64,000 bases of DNA from Rhodospirillales bacterium 70-18 (GCA_001899585.1 MKWE01000031.1:297891-361890), one strand, 5' to 3'. Counted from the stretch's first letter, positions 35,742-44,096 are shown. The notes: a model not told the origin generated them from the letters alone. Made by a program: numbers and translations.

Positions 35742-37451
35742 ATGTACACGGCGAGCACCGCATTACTGGAGGCGTTGCAGGAGGCGGGTGTCACCTGCAT
35801 CTTCGCCAATTTCGGCAGCGACCATCCGGGCATTCTGGAGGCCATCGCCGAATCGCGCGCCGCCGGCAGGCCGGTGCCGGCGGTGATCACCAGCCCGAAT
35901 GAGATGGTGGCGCTGTCGGCGGCGCATGGCCACGCGCTGGTCTCGGGCGTGGCGCAATGCGTGCTGGTGCATGTGGAATGCGGCACCCAGGCGCTGGCAG
36001 GGGCGGTGCACAACGCCGCCAAGGGGCGGGTGCCGGTGCTGGTGTTCGCCGGCGCCTCGCCGTTCACCCAGGAAGGGGAGTTGCGCGGCAGCCGCAACGA
36101 GTTCATCCAGTGGATCCAGGACGTGCACGACCAGCGCGGCCTGGTGCGCGGCTACATGCGCTACGACAACGAGTTGCGCACCGGGCGCAACCTGAAGCAG
36201 ATGGTGTTCCGCGCCCTGCAATTCGCGCGGTCCGACCCGAAAGGCCCGGTCTACCTGATGGCCGCGCGCGAAGTGCTGGAGGAGGAGGTGCCGCGCGTCG
36301 CGCTGGACCTGGCGCAATGGCGCCCGGTGGCGCCGGCCGCGCTGCCGCCGGCGGGGGTGGACGAACTGGCCGAGGCGCTGCTGGCGGCCGAGCAGCCGCT
36401 GGTGGTGACCTCCTATCTCGGCCGGCGGCCGGAGGCGGTGGGGCAGCTTGTCACCCTGGCGCGGCGGCTGGGCATGGGCGTGCTGGACTCGGTGCCCAAC
36501 ACCATGAACTTCCCGGCCGACGACCCGCTCTACCAGGGCTGCCAGTGGAACGAGCCGGTGCAGAACCCGGCCCTGGCGGCGGCCGACGTGGTGCTGGTGC
36601 TGGACAGCGACGTGCCGTGGATCTCGGCGGTCAGCCGGCCGCGCCCGGGGGCGAGGATATTCCATATCGATACCGACCCGCTGAAGCAGCAGATGCCGCT
36701 GTGGTATATCCACGCGCTGCGCAGCTTCCGCGCCGACACCGCCATCGCGCTGGCGCAGCTCAACGCCCGGCTGGACGGACTGATCGACACCGACGCGGTG
36801 GAGCGCCGCATGGCCCGCCACCGCGCCGCCCACGCCGCCCGGCTGGAACGGCTGCGGGCGCGCGAGGCGCCGCCGGAGGGCGTGATCACGCCGGAATACC
36901 TGACCGCCTGCATCCGCGCCCGCGCGGACGCCGACACCATCGTGCTGAACGAGGGGATTTCCAACTACACGGTGATCATCGACCACATGATGTCCACCCG
37001 CCCGGGCAGCATGTTCACCTCCGGCGGCGGCTCGCTGGGCTGGAATGGCGGCGCCGCGCTGGGCGCCAAGCTGGCCAGGCCGGAGGCCAAGGTGTTCGCG
37101 CTGGGCGGGGACGGCAGCTACATGTTCTCCGTGCCGTCCACGGTGCACTGGATGGCGCGGCAGTATCGCGCGCCGTTCCTGCAGGTGGTCTACAACAACC
37201 GCGGCTGGAAATCGCCGCGGCTGTCGATGCTGGCGGTGCACCCGGACGGGCATGCCAGCCGCAGCAACGAACTGGGCGTGAGCTTCGACCCGCCCCCCGA
37301 CTACGCCGGCATCGCCGCCGCGGCGGGCGGGGCGCTGGCGCTGACGGTGAGGCGCCCGGAGGAGGTGGAGCCGGCGCTGGACGCCGCCCTGCGCGCGATC
37401 ACGCAGGAAGGCCGGGCGGCGGTGCTGGATGTGTGGCTGGCGCATCTGTGA
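35742..37451 (+). CDS. thiamine-diphosphate-dependent enzyme, acetolactate synthase-like
   Basis: A 569-residue ThDP enzyme with three domains. The N-terminal PYR domain has Glu54 in SPNEMVALSAAHG for cofactor activation. The middle domain is Rossmann-like (VLVLDSDVPWI). The C-terminal PP domain has the metal/diphosphate motif GDGSYMF (456-462) ending in YNN (484-486). It belongs to the ALS/benzoylformate decarboxylase-like superfamily but is not a standard biosynthetic IlvB, since no ilvN follows. It probably cleaves or transfers a 2-oxo acid in the same accessory pathway as the upstream genes. Its 3' end overlaps the opposing azoreductase gene by 53 bases. Confidence 0.85.
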   Translation: MYTASTALLEALQEAGVTCIFANFGSDHPGILEAIAESRAAGRPVPAVITSPNEMVALSAAHGHALVSGVAQCVLVHVECGTQALAGAVHNAAKGRVPVLVFAGASPFTQEGELRGSRNEFIQWIQDVHDQRGLVRGYMRYDNELRTGRNLKQMVFRALQFARSDPKGPVYLMAAREVLEEEVPRVALDLAQWRPVAPAALPPAGVDELAEALLAAEQPLVVTSYLGRRPEAVGQLVTLARRLGMGVLDSVPNTMNFPADDPLYQGCQWNEPVQNPALAAADVVLVLDSDVPWISAVSRPRPGARIFHIDTDPLKQQMPLWYIHALRSFRADTAIALAQLNARLDGLIDTDAVERRMARHRAAHAARLERLRAREAPPEGVITPEYLTACIRARADADTIVLNEGISNYTVIIDHMMSTRPGSMFTSGGGSLGWNGGAALGAKLARPEAKVFALGGDGSYMFSVPSTVHWMARQYRAPFLQVVYNNRGWKSPRLSMLAVHPDGHASRSNELGVSFDPPPDYAGIAAAAGGALALTVRRPEEVEPALDAALRAITQEGRAAVLDVWLAHL

Positions 37452-38052
37452 GCGGCAGCACCGCGTCCAGCCAGGCTGCCGCCTCGCCCATCGGGTCGCC
37501 GCCGCCGCGCGTGGTGCCCTGGAGCGACAGCACCCGCACGCTGCGGATGCCGATCGTGGCCAGGATCGCCCGCAGATACGGCACCAGGAAATCCGGCTGC
37601 TCGCCCGCGCCGCCATGCGCCCCGCCCGCCGCCGTCACGATGTAGCCGGGCCGGTCGACCAGCAGCCCGAACTTCCCCTGCGGCCCGAACCCGAAGGCGC
37701 GGCGCGGCCGCACCACATGGTCGAGCCAGGCCTTCAGGCAGGAGGGCACGGTGTAGTTGTGCATCGGTGTGCCGATCACCAGCGCGTCGGTCGCCTCGAT
37801 CTCGCCGATCAGCACCTCGGACAGCGCCAGGGCCGCGTGGTCCGCCGGCCCCCGCGCCTCCGCCGGCATGCGCATCGCCATGTCGAACGCGGCATCCACA
37901 TGCGGCGGCGGCGCCAGCCCGAGGTCGCGGCGCAGCACCTCCGCCTCCGGGTGCAGCACCGCGAGCCGCGCCATCACGAGGGCGGAGGCGCGGCGGCTGA
38001 ACGAGCCGGGTTTCGGGCTGCAATCCAGGTGCAAAATGCGCCGAATCGGCAT
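37399..38052 (-). CDS. FMN-dependent NADH:quinone/azo oxidoreductase-like flavoprotein
   Basis: A 217-residue flavodoxin-fold enzyme: ILHLDCSPKPGSFSRRASALV is the phosphate loop, TPMHNYTVPSCLKAWLDHV is the AzoR-type FMN-contacting segment, and VTAAGGAHG follows. Family members reduce quinones or azo and nitro compounds with NAD(P)H. It lies three bases after the AhpD-like gene on the same strand, and the pair is divergent from a MarR gene. That arrangement is typical of quinone/electrophile detoxification. The 3' end overlaps the convergent ThDP enzyme. Confidence 0.85.
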   Translation of the reverse strand: MPIRRILHLDCSPKPGSFSRRASALVMARLAVLHPEAEVLRRDLGLAPPPHVDAAFDMAMRMPAEARGPADHAALALSEVLIGEIEATDALVIGTPMHNYTVPSCLKAWLDHVVRPRRAFGFGPQGKFGLLVDRPGYIVTAAGGAHGGAGEQPDFLVPYLRAILATIGIRSVRVLSLQGTTRGGGDPMGEAAAWLDAVLPLTDAPATHPAPPPGLPA

Positions 38053-38055
38053 GAT

Positions 38056-38541
38056 TTACGCCGCCACAAGCGCCTCCGCCGGCACTTGCGGGGTGAAATG
38101 ATAGGCCCCGGCGATGCGGTTCCACACGTTGATCGCCCCGATTGCCGTGGTCAGGTAGGCCAGTTCCTGCGGTGCAAAGGCGGCGGTGGCGGTGGCGTAG
38201 GCGGCGTCGGACACGCCGCCCTGGGCGATCAGCGTCAGCGCCTCGGTCCAGGCCAGCGCCGCCCGCTCGCGCACGGTGAACACCGGCGCCTCGTGCCAGA
38301 CCGGCAGCAGGGTCAGCTTCGCCTCCGAGAGCCCGATGCGGCGGGCGTCGGTGGTGTGCATCTGCAGGCAGAAGGCGCAGCCGTTGAGCTGGGAGGCGCG
38401 CAGCTTCACCAGTTCCAGCAGCGCCTCGTCCAGCCCATGCGCGCGGGCGGCGCCGGAGAGGGCGCGGATGGCGGCGACGGCGTCGGGCACCAGGGCGTAG
38501 AACGCCTTGCCCTCCATGCGGGGCTGCGGCTGGTCGGTCAT
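38056..38541 (-). CDS. carboxymuconolactone decarboxylase family (AhpD-like) protein
   Basis: A 161-residue all-helical protein. NGCAFCLQMHTTDA carries the redox CxxC (Cys55, Cys58) and His62 of the AhpD core. These proteins act as alkylhydroperoxidases or thiol redox partners; the CMD name is historical. Further helices follow (FTVRERAALAWTEALT, YLTTAIGAINVWNR). It shares a divergent 73-base promoter region with the MarR gene and is followed at once by the azoreductase gene. Confidence 0.87.
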   Translation of the reverse strand: MTDQPQPRMEGKAFYALVPDAVAAIRALSGAARAHGLDEALLELVKLRASQLNGCAFCLQMHTTDARRIGLSEAKLTLLPVWHEAPVFTVRERAALAWTEALTLIAQGGVSDAAYATATAAFAPQELAYLTTAIGAINVWNRIAGAYHFTPQVPAEALVAA

Positions 38542-38577
38542 GGCGGTTGCTCTCCTTGGGCGAAGGGTGCAGAGGTA

Positions 38578-38593
38578 TATCAGTGCACTGATA
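38578..38593. promoter_or_regulatory. palindromic operator between AhpD-like and MarR genes
   Basis: TATCAGTGCACTGATA is a perfect 16-base palindrome in the 73-base divergent spacer. Its right half, CTGATAC, recurs at 38607-38613, directly before the MarR ATG. It is a good candidate for autoregulatory binding by the MarR protein, controlling both directions. Confidence 0.7.
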
Positions 38594-38614
38594 CTTTATA
38601 AGAGCCCTGATACC

Positions 38615-39091
38615 ATGGACAAGCCACCGACCTCTGCACCCAGCGCAGTCCCGCGTCCCGGCGAGGGCAAGCGCGGCACCGAGGGCTATATCGCCTATCT
38701 GCTGCGCCAGGCGGCGGCGGCGGCGCGGCTGGCCACCGAGCGGGCGCTGGCCGATCTGGGCGCCACGCCGCCGCAATTCATGGTGCTGACCATGTTGGAA
38801 GCCTATCCCGGCGCGTCCGGCGCCGAGGTGGCGCGGCTGGCGCAGCTCACGCCGCAGACGGTCAACCTGATCATCCGCAACCTGGAGCGTGCCGGCGCGG
38901 TGGCCAAGACGGCGCATCCAGGGCATGGCCGGGTGCTGCAACTGCGGGTGACCGAATCCGGCCGCGCCCTGCTGGCCGCCTGCAAGGAACGGGCGGGCAG
39001 CGTCAATCAGCGCCTGTCCGCAGGGTTGTCTCCGGCGGAGGAGGCGATGGTGCGGGCGTGGCTGGTGCGGGTGGCGGTGGAGTTGCAGTAA
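38615..39091 (+). CDS. MarR family transcriptional regulator
   Basis: 158 residues. The winged helix spans about residues 65-125: recognition region GAEVARLAQLTPQTVNLIIRNLERAGAV and wing AHPGHGRVLQLRVTESG. The first 30 residues are charged and unstructured-looking. By family it is a dimeric repressor released by phenolic or oxidant ligands. The divergent redox genes and palindromic spacer suggest local control of the azoreductase/AhpD pair. Its stop is followed after four bases by a structured repeat. Confidence 0.88.
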   Translation: MDKPPTSAPSAVPRPGEGKRGTEGYIAYLLRQAAAAARLATERALADLGATPPQFMVLTMLEAYPGASGAEVARLAQLTPQTVNLIIRNLERAGAVAKTAHPGHGRVLQLRVTESGRALLAACKERAGSVNQRLSAGLSPAEEAMVRAWLVRVAVELQ

Positions 39092-39095
39092 GAAA

Positions 39096-39218
39096 GGAAG
39101 GGTTCTTTTTGAAAAAAAGAACCAAAAAACTTTCATTCGCTGGAGTCTCCCCGGTGAGTGCCGGGTCCCCAGCGAACAAAGTTTTTTGCTTCTTTTTGTT
39201 CACAAAAAGAAGACTTCC
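39096..39218. repeat. structured intergenic repeat, inside-out form (copy 5)
   Basis: GGAAG, hairpin B, an A-run, TTCGCTGGAGTC, a short spacer, CCCAGCGAAC, a T-run, hairpin A, CTTCC; same orientation as copy 3. It exactly fills the gap between two convergent stop codons (39091 and 39219), consistent with a bidirectional terminator. Confidence 0.8.
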
Positions 39219-40628
39219 TTAAAATACCTTCCCCGGATTAAGAATCCCCTCAGGATCAAGCGCCGCCTTCACCCGCCGCATGATGTCCAGTTCCACTGGC
39301 GAGCGCGAATACGGCAGGTAGGGCTTCTTCAGCAGCCCGATCCCATGCTCGGCCGAGACCGAGCCATCGAAGGCGCGCACGCGGGCGTAGACGATCTCGT
39401 CCACCTGTTTCTTGGTCAGTCCGCCGGCGGTCTGCTTCACGCAGATATGGATGTTGCTGTCGGCGATATGACCGAACCACAGGGATTTCGCGCCCGGGTC
39501 GGCGGCCAGCAGATGCCCACGGCAGTCGGTCACGAAATCCTGCATGCGGGCGATCGGCACGCTCACGTCGAAGCCGACATGCGGGTGGAAGGTCTGGCGG
39601 AACTGGATCACCGAGTCGCGCAGCCCCCACATGTCGCGGCTTTCGCGCAGCGACTGGGCCAGGGCCGCGTCTTCCACCACGCCGTCTTCCAGCGCACCCT
39701 CGATCATCGACTGGAACTGCTCGGTGTCGCGCGCCTGATCGGTGCCCAGGCTTTCCATCAACACATAGACGCCGTGCCCGCGCGGCACCGGGGCGCGGCA
39801 GCCATGCTCGGTGGTGGCGAGGTCGTAGAACTCCGGCCAGATCACCTCGAACGCCGCCAGCGTGCCGCCCAGCCTGGCTCGGGCGCGGCCGAGCAGGTCA
39901 AGCACGGCGGCGTAGTCCGGCAGCGCGCACACCGCGGTGCACACGCTTTCCGGGCGGGGAAACAGCCGCAGCACCAGCCGCGTAACCACGCCGAGCGTGC
40001 CCTCGCTGCCGATGAACAGGTGCTTCAGGTCGTAGCCGGCGTTGTTCTTCAGCATCTTGTTGAGGCTGGTCATCACCGTGCCGTCGGCCAGCACCGCCTC
40101 GATGCCCAGCACCAGCTCGCGCGCCATGCCGTAGCGCAGCACCCGGTTGCCGCCGGCATTGGTGGAGACGTTGCCGCCGATCAGGCAGGAGCCGCGGCTG
40201 CCGATATCGAGCGGGAACAGCAGCCCGGCCTCGTCGGCGGCTTCCTGGATCACCTGCAGCGGCACGCCGGCCTGCACCGTCATGGTGGCGGCGGCGGCGT
40301 CCACCTCCTCGATGGCGCGCATGCGGGCCAGCGACAGCACGACGCAGCCATCCACCGGAGTCGCGCCGCCGGCCAGCCCGGTCAGCCCGCCCTGCGGCAC
40401 CACCGGCACGCGATGGGCGTGGCAGGCGCGCAGGATGGCCGAAACATCGGCGGTGCCACGCGGATAGGCTACCGCCAGCGGGCGCTGGCCGTCCGGCTGC
40501 ATTACCACATGGTCGCCGAAATGTTTCGGCTCCATGTCGGCGCCGGTGAAGATGCTATCCGCACCCACGGCGGCGCGCAGGGCGTCGAGCAGCGGCCCGG
40601 CGGCGGGCAGGGAGGTCGGCGCGTCCAT
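39219..40628 (-). CDS. FAD-linked oxidase (glycolate oxidase GlcD / D-2-hydroxyacid dehydrogenase-like)
   Basis: About 469 residues. The FAD_binding_4 (PCMH-type) domain is near the N-terminus (VPVVPQGGLTGLAGGATPVDG, then GSRGSCLIGGNVSTNAGG and GSEGTLGVVT). The FAD-oxidase C domain ends in SAEHGIGLLKKPY, the family's catalytic-site sequence, and a DPEGILNPGKVF terminus. Such enzymes oxidise D-lactate, D-2-hydroxyglutarate or glycolate. The specific substrate is not readable. The start at 40628 opens MDAPTSLPAAG; longer in-frame starts lack conservation. Confidence 0.9.
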   Translation of the reverse strand: MDAPTSLPAAGPLLDALRAAVGADSIFTGADMEPKHFGDHVVMQPDGQRPLAVAYPRGTADVSAILRACHAHRVPVVPQGGLTGLAGGATPVDGCVVLSLARMRAIEEVDAAAATMTVQAGVPLQVIQEAADEAGLLFPLDIGSRGSCLIGGNVSTNAGGNRVLRYGMARELVLGIEAVLADGTVMTSLNKMLKNNAGYDLKHLFIGSEGTLGVVTRLVLRLFPRPESVCTAVCALPDYAAVLDLLGRARARLGGTLAAFEVIWPEFYDLATTEHGCRAPVPRGHGVYVLMESLGTDQARDTEQFQSMIEGALEDGVVEDAALAQSLRESRDMWGLRDSVIQFRQTFHPHVGFDVSVPIARMQDFVTDCRGHLLAADPGAKSLWFGHIADSNIHICVKQTAGGLTKKQVDEIVYARVRAFDGSVSAEHGIGLLKKPYLPYSRSPVELDIMRRVKAALDPEGILNPGKVF

Positions 40629-40710
40629 GGTCGGGCTCTCCGGCGTTCGTGGGGTTTCCTGGCGGCGATGATATCCGCCGCGCCGGGAAACGCCAGGGAG
40701 CGGCGGGAGA

Positions 40711-41454
40711 CTACAGCGCGGCGGCCACCGTGGCGTCGGCGTTGCCCAGGATATGGTCGTGCATGGCATCGACCGCGGCATCCACATCGCCGGCGCCGAG
40801 CATCTCGATGATCGCGCCGTGCTCCTCCACGGCGGTGCTGCCGGCGAGGTCGGCGGTCAGCCGGGCGAGGCGCAGCGGGGCGGCCATGTCGTTCAGCAGT
40901 TCGATCGCCAGGCGCAGCGGCTCGTTCGGGGCGTGGCGCAAGAACAGGGCGTGGAAGTGCTCGTTCGCCTTCAGGTAGCCCTCGGCGTCACCGGCCGCGC
41001 GCTTCTTCTCCATCGCCGTGTTGGCGGCCGTCAGCGCGGCGATCAGGCCGTCCAGGTCGGCCTCGGATTCCATCAGCCCAGCCACGGCGTGCCGCTCCAG
41101 CAGGCCGCGCAGGGCGTAGACCTGGCGGATGCTGGCCTCGTCGTGGGCGCGCACGCGCCAGCCGCGGCGCGGCTCGTGCGTCACCAGGCCGCGGCCTTCC
41201 AGCGCCAGCAGCGCGTCGCGCACGGTGTCGCGGCCGGCGCCGAACTCGGCTTCCAGCGCCGCCTCGCTCAACCTGGCGGCGGGCTTGAGGCTGCCGGTCA
41301 CGATCGCCCGGCGTAGCGCGTCGGCCACATGGCTAACGGAGACGGGGCCGGCCGGCGGGATGACCAGGTGCGGCGCGGCCGGTTCCGCGCGGCGCGGGCG
41401 GCGCCCGGCGTCGCTGCCGGTGATGCGGGAGACATGATTGCTGATGCTGTCCAT
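40711..41454 (-). CDS. GntR family transcriptional regulator (FCD subfamily)
   Basis: 247 residues. The N-terminal winged HTH (about 38-105) includes ALRRAIVTGSLKPAARLSEAALEAEFGAGRDTVRDALLALEGRGLV. The C-terminal helical FCD domain (about 110-240) has the metal-site pattern of Asp/His residues (NEHFHALFLRH, HDHILGN). FCD regulators respond to organic acids. It lies upstream of and in line with the FAD-linked oxidase, and divergent from the serine hydrolase. Either could be a target. Confidence 0.9.
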   Translation of the reverse strand: MDSISNHVSRITGSDAGRRPRRAEPAAPHLVIPPAGPVSVSHVADALRRAIVTGSLKPAARLSEAALEAEFGAGRDTVRDALLALEGRGLVTHEPRRGWRVRAHDEASIRQVYALRGLLERHAVAGLMESEADLDGLIAALTAANTAMEKKRAAGDAEGYLKANEHFHALFLRHAPNEPLRLAIELLNDMAAPLRLARLTADLAGSTAVEEHGAIIEMLGAGDVDAAVDAMHDHILGNADATVAAAL

Positions 41455-41516
41455 GTGCGTTGCTTTACTACGGGTTGGCCTAGGTACTCATCACGAAATG
41501 TATCGCGTTCTGTATT

Positions 41517-41528
41517 TATCACGTGATA
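41517..41528. promoter_or_regulatory. palindrome in the GntR / serine hydrolase spacer
   Basis: TATCACGTGATA is a perfect 12-base palindrome within an AT-rich 194-base divergent spacer. A related half, ATCACGA, lies at 41490-41496. It is a plausible binding site for the adjacent GntR protein. Confidence 0.5.
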
Positions 41529-41648
41529 TGTCCGTTATTTAACTTCACCTCAACTTATAAAACCCAAATGGCAACGATTCGTCGGCCGCTCCGGCTTGCC
41601 TGCCCGGCGCGCCCGGCCGATGCTGGACTCCCCGAAAAGGAGGACGCC

Positions 41649-42767
41649 ATGACCCCGTTCCCGCTGCCGGCCGGCAATCTTGACGACGCGGCGCTGCGCC
41701 CCGAGCAGATCGGGCGCCTGGAGGCGCTGATCGGGGCGCATATCGCCGAAGGCCGCTACCCGGGCGCCCAGATCGCCATCGCCCGGCACGGAAAACTGGC
41801 GTTTTTCAACAGCTACGGCCACGCCACGGCCGGGCGCGAGGCAGATGCCGAGACGTTGTGGCTGCTGTATTCCAACACCAAGGTGGTGACCGCGGCGGCG
41901 AGCTGGGTGCTGGCCGAGCGCGGAGCCTTCCGTTTCACCGACCGCGTGGCCGATCATATCCCGGCCTTCGCGCGCAACGGCAAGGGCGATATAACCATCA
42001 TGGAGGTGATAACGCATCGCGCCGGTTATCCGAATGCGCAAGTACCCCAATCGGCCTGGGAAGATCACGACAAGTTGCGCGAGAGTGTTTGCGACTTCAG
42101 CCTGGAATTCACGCCCGGTACACGCCTGCATTACCACGGCCAGTCGGCGCACTGGACATTGGCGGTGCTGATCGAGTCGCTGACCGGCCAGGATTTCCGC
42201 ACCTTCGTCCGCGAGGCGGTGATCGCCCCGCTCGGCCTGGGCGACGACATCCATGTCGGCCTGCCGGAGTCCTGCTTCGCCCGGGCGGCGGACATGCACG
42301 CGCCGGCCGAGGCCGGGGTGGCGCCGATCGCCGAAAACAACACGCCGGCCTGGCGGCGCGCCGGCTCACCGGGTGCCGGCGGCTATGCCACCGCGCGCGG
42401 CATGGCGGCGCTGTACCAGATGATGCTGGGCGGCGGCGCGCTGGGGGCGGCACGCATCCTGGCGCCGCGCACGCTGGCCTATGCCATCCGCAACTGGACC
42501 GGCGACATGGTGGACGCCTACATGGGCATGCCGATGCATCGCGGCCTGGGCCCGCATCTGCGCGGCCACACGCCCACCGTGCGCGGACTGGGCTCGTTCG
42601 CCTCGCCGACGACGTTCGGGCATGGCGGGGTCGGCAGCTCGTATTGCTGGGGCGACCCCGAATCGGGGGTCTCGTTCGCCTACCTGACCAATTGCCGCAT
42701 CCCGGACCCGTGGCACAGCCTGCGCCTGGACGTGGTCAGCAACCTGGTGCACAGCGCGATCCTCTGA
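41649..42767 (+). CDS. serine hydrolase, beta-lactamase class C / esterase fold
   Basis: A 372-residue penicillin-binding-protein-fold hydrolase. SNTK (75-78) in LLYSNTKVV is the S-x-x-K nucleophile motif, Tyr162 in LHYHGQS is the likely general base, and FGHGGVGSSY near residue 330 replaces the KTG box, as in EstB-type esterases. No signal peptide is visible, so it is probably cytoplasmic and an esterase or amidase rather than a lactamase. AAAAGGAGGA lies six bases before the ATG. Confidence 0.85.
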   Translation: MTPFPLPAGNLDDAALRPEQIGRLEALIGAHIAEGRYPGAQIAIARHGKLAFFNSYGHATAGREADAETLWLLYSNTKVVTAAASWVLAERGAFRFTDRVADHIPAFARNGKGDITIMEVITHRAGYPNAQVPQSAWEDHDKLRESVCDFSLEFTPGTRLHYHGQSAHWTLAVLIESLTGQDFRTFVREAVIAPLGLGDDIHVGLPESCFARAADMHAPAEAGVAPIAENNTPAWRRAGSPGAGGYATARGMAALYQMMLGGGALGAARILAPRTLAYAIRNWTGDMVDAYMGMPMHRGLGPHLRGHTPTVRGLGSFASPTTFGHGGVGSSYCWGDPESGVSFAYLTNCRIPDPWHSLRLDVVSNLVHSAIL

Positions 42768-42782
42768 ACCGCGATCCTGTGA

Positions 42783-42823
42783 GGCACTGGCGGCCGGGGC
42801 GCGGCGGCCCCGGCCGGAGTGCC
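42783..42823. terminator. bidirectional hairpin between serine hydrolase and carD
   Basis: GGCACT (42783-42788) and GGCCGGGGC (42792-42800) pair with GCCCCGGCC (42807-42815) and AGTGCC (42818-42823). This gives a two-part stem with a small internal loop, placed between two convergent stops. Confidence 0.65.
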
Positions 42824-42826
42824 GGC

Positions 42827-43888
42827 TCAGGTGGTCTTGAGCAGCCCGGCCAGCTTGACCATGGCGGCGTTCTTGTCGGTCAGGTCCAGCGCGCCGAGCT
42901 CGGCGGCCAGGCGGTCCATCGCGGCCTCGTAGATCTGCCGCTCGCTGAAGCTCTGGTCCGGCTGGCCGGCGTTGCGGTGCAGGTCGCGCACCACCTCGGC
43001 GATCGCCACCGGGTCGCCGGAGTTGATCTTGGCCTCGTATTCCTGCGCCCGGCGCGACCACATGGTGCGCTTGATGCGCGCGCGGCCCTTCAGCACGGCC
43101 AGCGCCTCGTCGAACATCTTGCGCGTGGACAGCCGGCGCAGCCCGGCGCTGCGCGCCTTGGCGACCGGCACGCGCAGGGTCATCCGGTTCTCCTCGAAGG
43201 TGATGTGGATCAGTTCCAGCTTGTGCCCGGCGATGTCCTCGCTGGCGATCTTCTCCACCTTGCCGACGCCGTGCGTCGGGTAGACGACGAAATCCCCCTC
43301 CGAGAAGGACTCGTCCTTGTTGGAGGCGCGCGAGATCGCCACCGGACGGCCGTTCGGGCCTTGCGGCACCGACAGGCGCGGCTCGGCGGGCCGCGCTGCG
43401 GGGGCAGGGGTAGCGGCGGAGACGGGGGCGGCGGGCGCGGCTGCCGGGGTGGCGGCTTCGGACGGCGTTGCGGTCGGCACGGCGGCCTCCGCGAGAGTGG
43501 GATTCAACGTGATGGCCTCAGATGTCTTGGCGGCCGGCGTTGCCGGAACCGCGGGCTGGGCGACCGTTTTGGCGGTCGTCGGGGAAACGGCTGGCGCGGG
43601 CGCCGGGGCCGCTGGCTTGGGTGGCGACGCCTTGGGCGCCTTGGCCTTGGCGGCGGCATCGGCCGCCGCCGCCGTGCTCGGTTTCGCCGTGCTCGGTTTC
43701 GCCGTGCCCGGTTTCGCCGTGTCGGGCTTGGTCGGGCCTGGCTTTGTCATACCCGGCGCGGGTGCCGGGGTGGGCGGCGCGGCGGTCTTGGCCTTGCCGG
43801 TCGACTTTTCCGCGGCGGGCCGGCTGGTCTCGGCGGCCGCGGCCTTGGGGGTTCGCTCCGTCACCATTGCTGCGCCGGGCGTTTTCAT
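42827..43888 (-). CDS. carD: CarD family transcriptional regulator with a long Ala-Pro-Lys N-terminal tail
   Basis: 353 residues. The C-terminal half (from about 195) is the CarD/CdnL domain: SFSEGDFVVYPTHGVGKVEKI is the Tudor-like RNA polymerase-interacting part, and the helical domain carries the TMWSRRAQEYEAKI basic/aromatic DNA-contact region. CarD stabilises promoter open complexes. The first 190 residues are low-complexity Ala/Pro/Lys, including five KPxTA-like repeats at about 49-73, reminiscent of histone H1-like tails. CarD proteins are usually about 160-180 residues, so the tail doubles the length. GAGGTATCG precedes the ATG. Confidence 0.9.
   Translation of the reverse strand: MKTPGAAMVTERTPKAAAAETSRPAAEKSTGKAKTAAPPTPAPAPGMTKPGPTKPDTAKPGTAKPSTAKPSTAAAADAAAKAKAPKASPPKPAAPAPAPAVSPTTAKTVAQPAVPATPAAKTSEAITLNPTLAEAAVPTATPSEAATPAAAPAAPVSAATPAPAARPAEPRLSVPQGPNGRPVAISRASNKDESFSEGDFVVYPTHGVGKVEKIASEDIAGHKLELIHITFEENRMTLRVPVAKARSAGLRRLSTRKMFDEALAVLKGRARIKRTMWSRRAQEYEAKINSGDPVAIAEVVRDLHRNAGQPDQSFSERQIYEAAMDRLAAELGALDLTDKNAAMVKLAGLLKTT
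43674..43733. repeat. 15-base tandem repeat inside carD
   Basis: Three near-identical units of GTGCTCGGTTTCGCC (43674-43718; the third has one change) and a degenerate fourth (to 43733) encode the KPSTA/KPGTA/KPDTA repeats of the CarD tail. Copy number could vary between strains. Confidence 0.75.
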
Positions 43889-44096
43889 CGATACCTCGTC
43901 GTGCCAGTGCCGCGCCAACGCCCGGGACGACCGAACCCCGGCCGTCGCACCAGCGCAAACGCGCACGTCGTTAACGGATCAGGCGGCGGGTTCGCCACGC
44001 CTCGCGGCGTCGTGCCCGCACCCGTCCTTGACGTGTAACACAAAAACCGGGCCACGTCATCGGGCACGGCGGCGCAATCGGCATGATTCTTGGCGG

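Noticed and set aside
35742..37451. Calling the ThDP enzyme IlvB (acetohydroxyacid synthase)
   Set aside because: No regulatory subunit gene or ilvC follows, and the neighbourhood is catabolic. Only the superfamily is supported.
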